Below are positions 32,355 through 43,470 of a stretch of DNA of 64,000 nucleotides, in pieces. This stretch comes from Mauremys mutica. Taxonomy: Eukaryota; Chordata; Testudines; Geoemydidae. The stretch spans positions 51,409,114-51,473,113 of the forward strand of contig NC_059079.1 in the NCBI RefSeq assembly GCF_020497125.1. Reading direction: 5' to 3'. Numbering within the stretch: position 1 is the first letter of the stretch; every line of letters begins with the position of its first letter. The translations under genes and the position numbers were made by a program. Below the pieces are notes generated by a model that was not told the origin of the DNA, did not search any database, and was given only the letters and a program-made list of their open reading frames with translations.

Positions 32355-33541
32355 AGGGGCCAGCCAGGTGGAGACACTCCCAATTTTAAATTCTTTTAGG
32401 AGTAAAGAGACTGCAGCAGGGGTCTGGATAAAGTATTCCCACCTATCCATCATCACCACTGGGATACTCAGGATTTCCTTTAATGTCAACATCAGACGCC
32501 CAAGCACACAGCTGAGTGTTGCCTGTTCCCAAGTAACCCAGGAAGAAAAGGAGGGTTACACAGAGAAGCTAAATGAATTCTTTGCATCAGTCTTCGCTGC
32601 AGAGGATGTGAGGGAGATTCCCACACCTGAGCCATTCTTTTTAGGTGACAAATCTGAGAAAATGTCCCAGAATGAGGTGTTGATAGAATGAGTTTTGGAA
32701 CAGACTGAGAAATTAAGCAGTAACAAGTCACTATGACCAGGTGGTATTCACCCAAGAATTGTGAATTAACTCAAATATGAAATTGCATAACTGCTAACTG
32801 TGGTATGTAACCTATCACTTAAGTCCCCTTCTGTACCGGATGTCTGGAGGATAGTTAATGTGATGCCAGTTTTTAAAAAGGCTCTAGTGGCCATCCTGGC
32901 AATTATAGCCAGTTTGCCTAACTTCAGTACCAGGCAACTGAAACTATAGTAAAGAACAGAATTATCAGACACAGCTGAACATGATATGTCGAGGAAAAGT
33001 CAATGTGGCTTTTGTAAAGGGAAATCACACCTTAATCTATTAGAATTCTTTGAGGTGGTCAAAGGATTATCCAGAGGATACAGTGCACTTAAACTTTCAA
33101 AAAGCCTTTGACAAGGTCCTTCAACAAAGGCTGTTAAGAAAAGTAAGCAGTCATGGAATAAAAAGGGAGGTTCTCTCTTAACTGGTTAAGAGCCAGGAAA
33201 CAGAGGATAAGAATAAATGGTCAGTTGTCAGAATGGAAAGAAGTAAATAGCGGTGTCACCCTGGGTCTGTACTGGGACCAGTGCTGTTCAACATATTCAT
33301 AAATGATCGGGAAAAAGGGCTAAACAAGTGAGGTGGCAAAGTTTGCAGATGATACAAAATTACTCAAGATAATTAAATCCAATACAGACTTTGAGGAGTT
33401 ACAAAGGAATCTCACAAGATTGTGCGACTAGGCAACAAAATAGCAGATTAAATTCAATGTTGATAAATGCACATTGGAAAACATAATCCCAACAATACAT
33501 ATAAAATAATCATGAGTTGCTACTACTCTTGGGTAGAGATC

Positions 33542-35391
33542 TTTATTTCTCTCCCTCCTGCCTGTTTCCCCCCCTCCACCCCGATGCTGCAAAGTGCCCT
33601 GCCTATACTGTGATATCCCCCTAGCAAGCCAGACTGCCTAACAAGGGCAGTGTCCGTTTTCCTTTCTTTCCAGAGGTTGTGAACAAAGCAATTGCCTACA
33701 GTTATAAGTTATTACACAGCCCTTTATAAGCAAGAACATTTATTCTTAAGGTGAAATTATTACTGAGAAAACATTAAAAACAAGAAAATAATCTACACAC
33801 ATGCTAAAAAGTTTACCAGAGGTCAGACAACTCCAACCTTGGGCTCTGGTAGGTGTCAGTCCTTCAAAACACATAGCTGGATTTTCCACAAGGTTAAAAG
33901 TTCCTAACTGTCCCAGATTCAGAACCAAACCACCATGAACAGTTCAGTCTTTTTTATACAACTTGGGCCTTTGATCTTAGCCTCACATAACAGGTGATCA
34001 GCAGACAATTGTCTACTCCTTAGGGCATAACTTCAATCGGCTGGAATTGTGCATTAATTAGAGGTGGAGAATTTGCATTCACCTTCCCCTAGATATTCAC
34101 CAGGAAAATAACTTACACTTTTTGGTTCCAAAAGTTCATCCGTGTCTGGCACATGCGTCCAGTATAGTCCTTTGAACCCCTAGATCTGACATCTGGGACA
34201 TCTCCCCTCTTGAGACGTTAGATACAATCTCAGCCCACAACACAAACTATTTGTTTATTACAATGGACCCCAAAGATATTTAAACTCAGTTCAATAAGGT
34301 CTCAGGTATATGGCAATTTCCTGCCATATCCATGTCACATTGCTCTAGCAGTGCAAAGCAGGAGGTCAAATCATCCCCACTGCAGCTAGTGACAAAGGTG
34401 GAATGTCAGGGATGTAAGTGGGTCAGGGGCATAGTGATATTCTGGCCATGCTCCAGGAGTCTCTTGGTAGACTAGCCTCATGATATAACTTGGAGCAGCC
34501 CTAACTCTTCTCCAAGTTGTTCTTTAGGGCCAAGCCTGCCCCTTGCTATATCCAGGTGGTAGTGTGGCATAAGAGGTAACAGACACCTTTCCTGTTTCCC
34601 AGCAGCCATAATAGTAATAGTCCAAGTGGCTCTCAGTACTACAATGATAAGTGGCACAGAATTCTATGTACATAAAGAAATCTGAAAGGAGTGGTGTGAG
34701 TTTAATGGATTTCTATTGTATTGAACATGGGGGGGTGGGGCGCACATAGGGTAGCCAGATGTATAACTCCCATTGAAAGTCAATAGAAATTGGAGGCCTC
34801 ATTTTTCACTTTTGTCTTTGAAAATCCCCCACATGGTCTATGTGTTCTTCAAAAATTCTATTTATTTATAAATGGTTAATTTGAATACTTTATAGGGGAA
34901 GTAGCAATCCTCTCCTTCATAGAAGAAAGGAATTTATAAGAGGTAATGTTAACATTAATAATGTCTAATTAGACATCTGATTAAAAATATAATCAGCTGT
35001 GTTAATTTATCATGGAAAGCCTAATAGAGTTCTGTGTTGAGGCAAAATTAGTTCTATGGGCTTTTATAAATGTTCTTGTCTAAAATTAAATATTCTTGTT
35101 ATTCACAAAATTTAAAATAAAGTTACTGTGGTAGAAATCAGATTTTCAAATAAAGCTAATCATTGTATATCAGATTTCAGATATATATTTAAAAAGAATA
35201 ATTTTCAAGAGTAGGGTTTTGTTTATTTTTGATCACTTAAATCTTTAGTCATTTTATTATTGAGTTTCTCTTATCAGGTTTTATGTACACTTGTAATAAA
35301 TCATATAATGGGTTATTTTGATTAAATGCCTCTATCAAACCAAATTGAGCATGTGAAGAACCCACCATACAGCAATTGGAGCCTATACACA
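33542..35391. other. Unassigned; possibly an LTR-like piece at 33542-34240
   Basis: No gene is seen. The first ~700 bp, with CCCCCCTCCACCC and several TTTATAAG/TTTATT stretches, looks like the antisense of an LTR or similar repeat, but no terminus could be fixed. The remainder is AT-rich and featureless. Confidence 0.3.
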
Positions 35392-35480
35392 CTGGGTCAG
35401 ATCCTCAGCTAGTGTAAGTTGGTGGTGGTCTACTGACCTCAGTGTGGCTATGCCACTTTATTCCCAGTGAGAAATCTCAT
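35392..35480. repeat. Short palindromic interspersed repeat
   Basis: GGGTCAGATCCTCAGCTAGT is followed by GTAAGTTGGTGG- and TATGCCACTTTA-type blocks. This resembles a common reptilian foldback repeat of the CAGCTGGTGTAAAT class, in decayed form. Confidence 0.35.
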
Positions 35481-35750
35481 TGTACAATCCCAATGTACCC
35501 TCATTACCAGGGCTTGACTTTGTTGGTAACTCAGGAGCTTTATGTTTTGTCATTGTTAATCTTCCTCCCCAGATTTGTTTGTTGCTAGAACTCCCCAGAC
35601 CCAGCCCATAATTCCCACCATTTTTGAGTCCAGGACTTCACTGTTAAATTTAAAAAAAAAGTTTTTTCCCCTTTAGTGTAACTGATGTGAAATATTTCAA
35701 GATAAATGTGATGAGGACAAGGCATTTTAGTTTTACCACAAGGTAAACTT

Positions 35751-35945
35751 GGGGCTTGTCTACGCTGCCCCACAGTTCAGGCTATGATGATGTGAATAGC
35801 AGTGTGCACCAAAGTGCTGCACTGTAACTCCCCCATGTTGTCACTGCAGGTTTGAACTAAAAGGTTCCTAGTTCACATTCAGTGTAGTTCTCTTTAGATA
35901 GGATTACATTAATGTGAATTGGGAACCTTTTAATTAGATCTTGCA
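35751..35945. mobile_element. MITE-like fragment (one terminus seen)
   Basis: GGGGCTTGTCTACGCTGCCC is the TCTACAC-type end shared with other DNA transposons in this window. A matching opposite end was not found before the CR1 begins. Confidence 0.4.
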
Positions 35946-36293
35946 GTGCCAACATGGCGTTTGCCTGGGATCCCTCTGAGCAGAGGTACGCTAAGTGCTG
36001 CAGTAGGGGGACTGCGCTGGGGAGTATCTGAGTGTCTTTTGGGGGGGCAGTTTGGCACTTTGACTGTGTGCTTGATTGTTTGATTGCTTGTTTGACCAGT
36101 GTGACCTGGGAGTGCTTTGTTCCAGCTGGGCCTGACTGTTATAAAAAGGCAGTCAGCTGCGAACCAGCAGAGAGGCAAACAGAAGGAGTTTGCCTGGAAG
36201 TTCGCCTGGAGAGACCCTACTGAGGTCCCCCTTCCGCATGTTCCTCTGAGTAGCGTCTGCCACAAGTAAGGAAGCTCTTAGAAGGAAGAGACT

Positions 36294-37309
36294 ATGGATG
36301 CTGAGCGATCCGCTGTTGTGACCTGCACAGGATGCGCCATGTTCGTCTTCCTTCCACAGGATAGGAGCGACTTTGTCTGTACAAAGTGCAAGCTGATCTC
36401 CATATTGGAAGAGATGATTCAAGGTCTGGAGAAACTAATATCAACCCTGCATTCCATAAAAGAAAATGAGGATTTCCTGGATAGACGTCAGGATCAGCTT
36501 CAGCGGGCACAATATTCTGAAGATTCAGAGCAGGCTACGCAGCGGGGACAGAAGGCCAGTGAGGATAATTGGCGGCATGTGACTTCCAGAAGAGGAAAGA
36601 GTACCAGAAATGTCCATGTACCAGTAAACACAGATGCAGATGAGCAACTGTTTTCATGTTCTCTCCGCAGGTACTAGTGCAGAGGGTGGAGTGGATGATA
36701 CATCTGAGGGAACAGAGCAGAAGGAGACTCCACTGATTGGAAGGCATGAGATGCACCGTCCTAGGGATGGGGGTTCCACGACCACCACTCCCAAGAGGAG
36801 GAGGAGGGTGGTGGTGGTCGGGGACTCTCTCCTCGGGGGACTGAGTCATCTATCTGCCGCCCTGACCGGGAAAACCGAGAGGTGTGCTGCTTGCCAGGGG
36901 CTAGGATTCAAGATGTGATGGAGAGACTGCCGAGACTCATCAAGCCCTTGGATCGCTACCCCTTCCGGCTTCTCCACGTGGGCACCAATGATACTGTCAA
37001 GAATGACCTTGAGCATATCACTGCAGACTACGTGGCTCTGGGAAGAAGGATAAAGGAGTTTGAGGCGCAAGTGGTGTTCTCGTCTATCCTCCCTGTGGCA
37101 GGAAAAGGCCAGGGTAGAGACCGTCGAATCGTGGAAATCAACGAATGACTACGCAGATGGTGTCGGAGAGAAGGGTTTGGATTCTTTGACCATGGGATGG
37201 TCTTCCAAGAAGAAGGATTGCTAGGCAGAGACGGGCTCCACCTCACGAAGAGAGGGAAGAGCATCTTTGCAAGCAGGCTGGCTAACCTAGTGAGGAGGGC
37301 TTTAAACTA
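36294..37309 (+). pseudogene. CR1 ORF1 (zinc finger, coiled coil, esterase-like), broken
   Basis: The start ATG is at 36294. The first part has two CxxC pairs (CTGC near residue 11; CTKC near residue 30), the PHD-like finger of CR1 ORF1, followed by a predicted coiled coil (LISILEEMIQGLEKLISTL). The next part has VVVVGDSLL, the GDSL block of the SGNH-type esterase domain, and then HVGTNDT, its GTND-like block. Breaks: a frameshift near 36628-36645, a 1-nt loss near 36834 just after GDSLL, and TGA at 37146-37148 where Trp is expected (TGG to TGA). Beyond that stop the frame continues to TAG 37307-37309. ORF1 proteins bind element RNA in the RNP. Confidence 0.75.
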
Positions 37310-37354
37310 GGTTCACCGGGGGAAGGAGACCAAAGCCCCAAGGTAAGTGGGGAA

Positions 37355-38422
37355 GTGGGATATCCGGAGAAAGCACAAGTAGGTGAGTGCAAGAGGGGAG
37401 GGCTCCAGCCCCATACTGGGACACCAGGACGATCAGTGAGTTATCTTACATGCTTATACACAAATGCAAGAAGCCTGGGGAACAAGCAGGGAGAACTAGA
37501 AGTCCTGGCACAGTCAAGGAATTATGATGTAATTGGAATAACAGAGACTTGGTGGGATAACTCACATGATTGGAGTACTGTCATGGATGGATATAAACTG
37601 TTCAGGAAGGATAGGCAGGGCAGAAAAGGTGGGGGAGTTGCGTTGTATGTAAGAGAGCAGTATGACTGCTCAGAGCTCCAGTATGAAACTGCAGAAAAAC
37701 CTGAGAGTCTCTGGATTAAATTTAGAGGTATGAACAACAAGGGTGATGTCGTGGTGGGAGTCTGCTACAGACCACCAGACCAAGGGGATAAGGTGGACGA
37801 GGCTTTCTTCCAGCAACTAACAGAAGTTTCTAGATCACAGGCCCTGGTTCTCATGGGTGACTTTAATCACCCTGATATCTGCTGGGAGAGCAATACAGCA
37901 GTGCACAGACAATCCCAGAAGTTTCTGGAAAGTGTAGGGGACAATTTCCTGGTGCAAGTGCTGGAGGAACCAACTAGGGGAAAAGCTCTTCTTGACCTGC
38001 TGCTCACAAACAGGGAAGAAATAGTAGAGGAAGCAATAGTGGATGGGAACCTGGGAGGCAGTGACCATGAGATGGTCGAGTTCAGGATCCTGATACAAGG
38101 AAGAAAAGAGAGTAGTAGAACAGAGACCCTGGACTTCAGAAAAGCAGACTTCGACTCCCTCAGGGAACTGATGGGCAAGGTCCCCTGGGAGAATAACATG
38201 ACGGGGAAAGGAGTCGAGGAAAGCTGGCTGTATTTTAAAGAATCCTTATTGAGGTTGCAGGAACAAACCATCCCGATGTGTAGGAAGAAAAGTAAATATG
38301 GCAGGCAACCAGCTTGGCTTAACAGTGAAATCCTTGCTCATCTTAAACACCCACACACACACACACACACAAAAACTTACAAGAAGTGGAAGATTGGACA
38401 AATAACCAGGGAGGAGTTATAA
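37355..38422 (+). CDS. CR1 ORF2 N-terminus: apurinic-type endonuclease
   Basis: ATG 37355 is the first start before the conserved [19 protein letters not shown]. The endonuclease motifs are all present: Asn in TNARSL, Glu in [30 protein letters not shown] (catalytic D, N and H) and GSDHEMVEF (C-terminal SDH). It nicks target DNA to prime reverse transcription. Near the end an in-frame (CA)n tract (38351-38370) encodes a His-Thr repeat in the linker. The frame then stops at 38420-38422 because one extra base near 38416 shifts it; the RT follows in the next frame. Confidence 0.85.
   Translation: MGYPEKAQVGECKRGGLQPHTGTPGRSVSYLTCLYTNARSLGNKQGELEVLAQSRNYDVIGITETWWDNSHDWSTVMDGYKLFRKDRQGRKGGGVALYVREQYDCSELQYETAEKPESLWIKFRGMNNKGDVVVGVCYRPPDQGDKVDEAFFQQLTEVSRSQALVLMGDFNHPDICWESNTAVHRQSQKFLESVGDNFLVQVLEEPTRGKALLDLLLTNREEIVEEAIVDGNLGGSDHEMVEFRILIQGRKESSRTETLDFRKADFDSLRELMGKVPWENNMTGKGVEESWLYFKESLLRLQEQTIPMCRKKSKYGRQPAWLNSEILAHLKHPHTHTHTKTYKKWKIGQITREEL
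38351..38370 (+). repeat. (CA)n microsatellite inside CR1 ORF2
   Basis: Ten CA units within the linker between endonuclease and RT; they keep the frame. Confidence 0.9.
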
Positions 38423-40220
38423 AAGTACTGCTCAGGCATGCAGGAGTGAAATTAGGAAGGCCAAATCACGCTTGGAGTTCCAGCTAGCCGGAGATGTTAA
38501 GAGTAACAAGAAGGGTTTCTTCAGGTATGTTAGCAACAAGAAGAAAGTCAAGGAAAGTGTGGGCCCCTTGCTGAATGAGGGAGGGAACCTAGTGACAGAG
38601 GATGTGGAGAAAGCTAGTGTACTCAATGTTTTTTTTGCCTCTGTCTTCACAGACAAGGTCAGCTCCCAGACAGCTGCACTCTGCAGCATGGTAGGGGGAG
38701 AAGGTGACCAGCTCTCTGTGGAGAAAGTAGTAGTTCGGGACTATTTAGAAAAGCTGGACGAGCACAAGTCCATGGGGCCGGATGCACTGCATCCGAGGGT
38801 GCTAAAGGAGTTGGCCGATGAGATTGCAGAGCCATTGGCCATTATCTTTGAAAAATCATGGCCATCTGGGGAGGTCCCAGATGACTGGAAAAAAGCTAAT
38901 GTAGTGCCCATCTTTAAAAAAGGGAAGAAGGAAGATCCAGGGAACTACAGGCCAGTCAGTCTCACCTCAGTCCCTGGAAAAATCATGGAACAGGTCCTCA
39001 AGGAATCAATTCTGAACCACTTAAAGGAGGGGAAAGTGATCAGGAACAGTCAGCATGGATTCACCAAGGGCAAGTCATGCCTGACTAACCTAATTGCCTT
39101 CTATGATGAGATAACCGGTTCTGTGGATGAGGGGAAAGCAGTGGATGTGCTATTTCTGGACTTTAGCAAAGCTTTTGATACAGTCTCCCACGGTATTCTT
39201 GCCAGCAAGTTAAAGAAGTATGGGCTGGATGAATGGACGGTAAGGTGGATAGAAAACTGGCTAGATGGTCGGGCTCAACGGGTAGTGATCAATGGTTCCA
39301 TGTCTAGTTGGCAGCCGGTATCAAGTGGAGTGCCCCAAGGGTCGGTGCTGGGGCCGGTTTTGTTCAATATCTTAATTAACGATCTGGAGGATGGTGTGGA
39401 CTGCACCCTTAGCAAGTTTGCAGATGACACTAAACTGGGAGGAGTGGTTGATACGCTGGAGGGTAGGGATCGGATACAGAGGGACCTAGACAAATTAGAG
39501 GATTGGGCCAAAAGAAATATGATGAGGTTCAACAAGGACAAGTGCAGAGTCCTGCATTTAGGACGGAAGAATCCCATGCACTGCTATAGACTAGGGACCG
39601 AATGGCTGGGCAGCAGTTCTGCAGAAAGGAACCTAGGGGTTACAGTGGACGAAAAGCTGAATATGAGTCAACAGTGTGCCCTTGTTGCCAAAAAGGCTAA
39701 TGGCATTTTGGGTTGTATAAGTAGGGGCATTTCCAGCAGATCGAGGGATGTGATCATTCCCCTCTATTCAGCACTGGTGAGGCCTCATTTGGAGTACTGT
39801 GTCCAGTTTTGGGCCCCACACTACAAGAAGGATGTGGGTAAATTGGAGACAGTCCAGCGGAGGGCAACAAAAATGATTAGGGGGCTGGAGCACATGACTT
39901 ATGAGGAGAGGCTGAGGGAACTGGGATTGTTTAGCCTGCAGAAGAGAAGAATGAGGGGGGATTTGATAGCTGCTTTCAACTACCTGAAAGGGGGTTCCAA
40001 AGAGGATGGATCTAGACTGTTCTCAGTGGTAGAAGATGACAGAACAAGGAGTAATGGTCTCAAGTTACAGAGTGGGAGGTTTAGATTGGACATTAGGAAA
40101 AACTTTTTCACTAGTAGGGTGGTGAAGCACTGGAATGGGTTACCTAGGGAGGTGGTGGAATCTCCTTCCTTAGAGGTTTTTAAGGTCAGGCTTGACAAAG
40201 CCCAGGCTGGGATGATTTAG
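38423..40220 (+). CDS. CR1 ORF2 reverse transcriptase and C-terminus
   Basis: One open frame after the shift at about 38416, with ATG 38472 as its first internal Met. Motifs in order: [62 protein letters not shown] (catalytic D); [26 protein letters not shown] (FADD at 39417-39428); [29 protein letters not shown]; a C-terminal [12 protein letters not shown] then [11 protein letters not shown]. All RT catalytic positions are intact. A single-base correction would rejoin it to the endonuclease, so this is among the least damaged coding sequence in the window. Confidence 0.9.
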
Positions 40221-40299
40221 TTGGGTTTGATCCTGCTTTGAGCAGGGGGTTGGACTAGATGTCCTCCTGAGGTCCCTTCCAACCCTGAGATTCTATGAG
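40221..40299 (+). mobile_element. CR1 3' UTR and terminus
   Basis: CCTGCTTTGAGCAGGGGGTT, GAGGTCCCTTCCAACCCTGA and ATTCTATGA form the conserved CR1 3' end that the SINE at 11634-11812 shares. Confidence 0.85.
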
Positions 40300-41188
40300 T
40301 TACAGCCGAGCACTTTCGTGCACACTGTTATTCATACTCCAGTCATTGGAACTGCAAGTCAGCATACACCCCTCGCTTAAGTTCCCTTTAAAATCCAAGC
40401 ATTAATTACATGAATTATTGGTATCTAGCTACCACATTGATAGCCATATTACAAGTGCGATATGCCCCTAGAACAAAAGGTTGCACATCATCTCTTTTGT
40501 GCAACCTAACCTGTGTGCAAAATAACTGTATACCCTTAAGGAGCAATCAGGTCATATACAAATGCAGTTCATTTCATTCTGTGCAACATGGCACCACCCT
40601 AGTTTTAATGTCTGACCCTGTCACATTTATAGCTCCTCTTTTGCTGAGTAAAGATTGTTCATAGGACAGGATGTTATTTTAGCCTGTGTCCTAGCTTCCG
40701 ACATAATTTCAGATGATAGCTGTGCTGTGGTTTATCACTATGGCTGGAACTGTGTCTGGGGATTTTGCAGCCACAAGGCAAACTGGAAAGTGTACAAGAG
40801 TCAGACATTTGGACAAAACATCCAGTAAACATTTAGGCAACCACCTGTTCTATTTACATGTAAGATCCAGTTCAAATTATGACCTTTTACAAACTATTGA
40901 CTAACATTAGTCCTCTACTGTACTTGCTTTTGAGAAGTAAACATAAAATGCTTCAAAAATAGAATATTTTGAATATGAACTTTAACAAGTCTGCATGGTT
41001 GGAGGAAACTCCAGGGGAGGGGGGGAAACGTACCCAGTTCCACCTCAGCTCACCACTCCAATTGAGCTCAGCACTTAATTTCACTATAAATATATCTAAG
41101 TTTATTTAACAAAGCATAGAGTCAAGTGATAGTAAGTAGAAGTATTGAAAACAAATGGTTACATAATAAAAAACCCCATATTTTAGAG
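40300..41188. other. No gene recognised
   Basis: AT-rich, unassigned. TTTTAGAG at 41181-41188 is the left duplication of the next element. Confidence 0.4.
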
Positions 41189-41841
41189 CAGGGTGGGCAA
41201 ACTTTGTGGCCCTCTGGGAATAGCAATTGTACGGCAAGACATGAATGCTCACAAAATTGGGGTTGAGACATAGGAGGGGTTGAGGGCTGTGGTTGGGGGT
41301 GTGGGCTCTGGGCTGGGGTTGGGGAGTAGAGTGTGTGGGGGCTGTGAAGGCTCCGGCTGAGGGGTGCAGGCTCTGGGGTGGGGCTGGGGATGAGGCGTTT
41401 GGGTTGTAGGAGGTGCTCCGGGCTGAGATCAAGGGGTTTGGAGGGTGGGAGCGGGATCAGGACGGGGGTTGGGGTGTGGGGAGAGGCTCAGGGGTGCAGG
41501 CTCCCAGTGGCACTTACCTCAAGCAGTTCCTGGAAGCAGTGGCATGTCCCTTCTCTGTCTCCTATGCGGAGATGCAGCTAGGCGGCTCTGCACGCTGCCC
41601 CATCCACAGACACTGCTCCTGCAGCTCCCATTGGAGCACTGGAGGGGGCCATTGGCGCACGTAGGAGCCGGAGCAGGGCCATGCTGCGGCTTCCAGGAGC
41701 CACATGGTGCAGCCCCCGACCATGCGCCCCAGCCAGAGTGAGGCAAGCCCCAGACTGCGCTTCCCTGCATGAGCTCGTGGGCTGGCTTAAAAAGGCTCAT
41801 GGGACAGATCCGGCCTGTGGACCATAGTTTACCTACCCCTG
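41189..41841. mobile_element. hAT (Charlie-like) non-autonomous element, perfect duplication
   Basis: Starts CAGGGTGGGCAAACTTTG and ends CATAGTTTACCTACCCCTG. The flanks are TTTTAGAG on both sides (41181-41188 and 41842-41849), a perfect 8-bp duplication. The 653-bp body is G-rich on the plus strand and has no transposase; the frames across it are composition artefacts. Confidence 0.9.
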
Positions 41842-41990
41842 TTTTAGAGCCTAGATTTAGTTGACTACTCATGTGCTATAATGTAACGCTCCCCCAAAAT
41901 ACTTTACAGCTAATTGTCTGCTAAGTGAAGAATGTTGTGTGGAGCATTGCACTCCAAGATATCAGAACAATCTTTTATCTTTATTCATAT

Positions 41991-42894
41991 TGTGATTGGG
42001 TGTACATGGCCCTTTGAAGCCCCCTGCTAGAGGCCCTGCAATCCTACTACACCCATCCCAGAAAAAGGAGGAGTGAAGGTGGGTCCTCCAGGCCTGCCTA
42101 GAAAGGCTGCAGGGAAGCAGCCAATCAGAGCCTAAAAGGTCCAGTTAAAAGGAGCTGCAAGGCCTGAACAGATCAGTTGCTGGGTGGGACCAGAAGGGTG
42201 ACAGACTACAAGGCTGTGGAAAATCCACAGGTAAAGAGACTAGGGAGAAACTTTGCTGAAGCAGAGATAGGAGCGTGAAGCTTTCCAGGTGCAGAGACCT
42301 GACTAAAAGGGGGCAGAGAATGTTACAACCTCTTGAGGCCTAAGAGAAGACCCTGAGAAAAATCAGGACAAAGACTGAGAAACTCTCCAGACAAGGAGGC
42401 CTGGGCGAGACCCTGCTTAAACAGGGATCAGACAGAGAACCCAAGAAGATGGTGGGACAGATGGGAAACAGCCCAGGAGATGCAGCAGTAGCAACTACAG
42501 AAGAAAGCAGCATGTGGCTGCTACTTGTACAGTTCCTGGGTTTGGACTCAGTAGTGAGCAGGCCTGGGTCCCCCCACCAGCCACTGTTGAAGTGGCCAAA
42601 GCCCTGAGAAGGAGGGAATTTTGTTTTGGAGCCCAAGAAAGGCACTAGAGTTTAAACAGGCCCAGACATGGGGCTGAAGACTCTGGAGACTGCCACCCAT
42701 TTGTTGGACTATGTTATTTCGGAAGGAGTTCCTTCCTACATTTAGACTATGTGGGGCTTAATCGGAGGGCTGAGCTACTGAAGACCTGCCTGACATGGGC
42801 AACAGCCACTAGGGGGCTCCACAAGCAGAGAGTGCAGGTTTGCATCCAACTCACAGGAGGGTGCTCACAAGAGGTGAGTGCACCCCATCTCACA
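41991..42894 (+). mobile_element. Probable solo LTR
   Basis: Begins TGTGATTGGGTGTACATGG and ends CACCCCATCTCACA. Flanks CATAT and CATTT form a 5-bp duplication with one mismatch. An upstream CCAATCAGAGCC (42119) followed by GTTAAAAGG may be the promoter core. No internal genes. Confidence 0.5.
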
Positions 42895-43219
42895 CATTTA
42901 TAAAGACGACATCCTTGGCTATTTGTTTATTCCTGGAGATTTCCTCTTGGAGACCTTGAAGTCTCTTCTTTTTCCTGTGGCTCAGTATGTAAGTAGATAT
43001 ACATCATGAAGTATACAAAACATGATGCAGAAATGCCCAGACAGGGTCTGTTACCTTGAATATGTTCCTTTCAGGCAGGAGGTATGTCACCTCCCAGTGA
43101 CCTGCCTTTACTCCAAGAACATAATTTTCAATATAGATGCAACTCCTTAAATATTATCTGTACACACACTTTGCAATTATGACTATAACCAGTGGTTTAC
43201 TGGCTCTCTGTATAGATCT
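42895..43219. other. Unassigned spacer
   Basis: Nothing recognised between the LTR and the next PLE copy. Confidence 0.35.
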
Positions 43220-43470
43220 TTTTCAGAGTGGTAGCCGTGTTAGTCTATATCAGTAAAAAGAACGAGGAGTACTTGTGACACCTTAGAGACTAACAAATTT
43301 ATTTGGGCATAAGCTTTCATGGGCTAAAACCCACTTCATCAGATGCATACAGTGGAAAATACAGTAGGAAGATTGTGTGTGAGATTATATACATCTCACA
43401 CAGAGAACATGAAAAAATGGGTGTTGCCATACCAACTATAACAAGGCTAATAAATTAAGGTGAAATACTG
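43220..43470 (-). mobile_element. PLE 3' end, antisense, 5' truncated
   Basis: Same terminus as 325-655 (CAGAGTGGTAGCCGTGTTAG, GCATAAGCTTTCATGGGCTA). Flanks TGTATAGATCT and TGCATATATCT (43209-43219, 43471-43481) agree at 9 of 11 positions. Only 3' UTR is present, no coding sequence. Confidence 0.7.

Larger units (their letters stand above)
31429..32560. mobile_element. Foreign 1.1-kb insert in CR1, possibly an LTR
   Basis: By comparison with the other CR1 copy, this stretch is extra. It begins TGTAGGGATGCTTTAC and ends GAGGGTTACA, i.e. TG...CA ends as in LTRs, but there is no clear target duplication, no LTR pair and no polymerase gene. It holds a ZNF143-like motif (31518-31536) and a GC/GT alternating tract (32323-32354). 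A solo LTR or a different retroposon remain possible. Confidence 0.45.
31353..33541 (+). mobile_element. Second copy of the degraded CR1 subfamily, interrupted
   Basis: Collinear with 14470-15280 and 19889-20055. It starts AATCAGTGGGGCCCACTA, is broken after GACCATTG (31424), resumes at GAGAAGCTAAATGAATTC (32563) and continues through RT pieces (LNEFFASVFAAEDVREIPTP, then decayed NYRP and [13 protein letters not shown] parts) to about 33541. It is full of stops and indels. Confidence 0.75.
35946..40299 (+). mobile_element. Nearly full-length CR1 LINE
   Basis: The order is a 5' UTR-like leader (about 35946-36293), ORF1 (36294-37309), ORF2 with endonuclease and RT (37355-40220) and a short 3' UTR (40221-40299) ending in ATTCTATGA. 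About 4.35 kb agrees with a full CR1. Breaks are few: two frameshifts and one nonsense in ORF1, one frameshift in ORF2. It is the youngest-looking CR1 here. The exact 5' end is uncertain. Confidence 0.85.
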
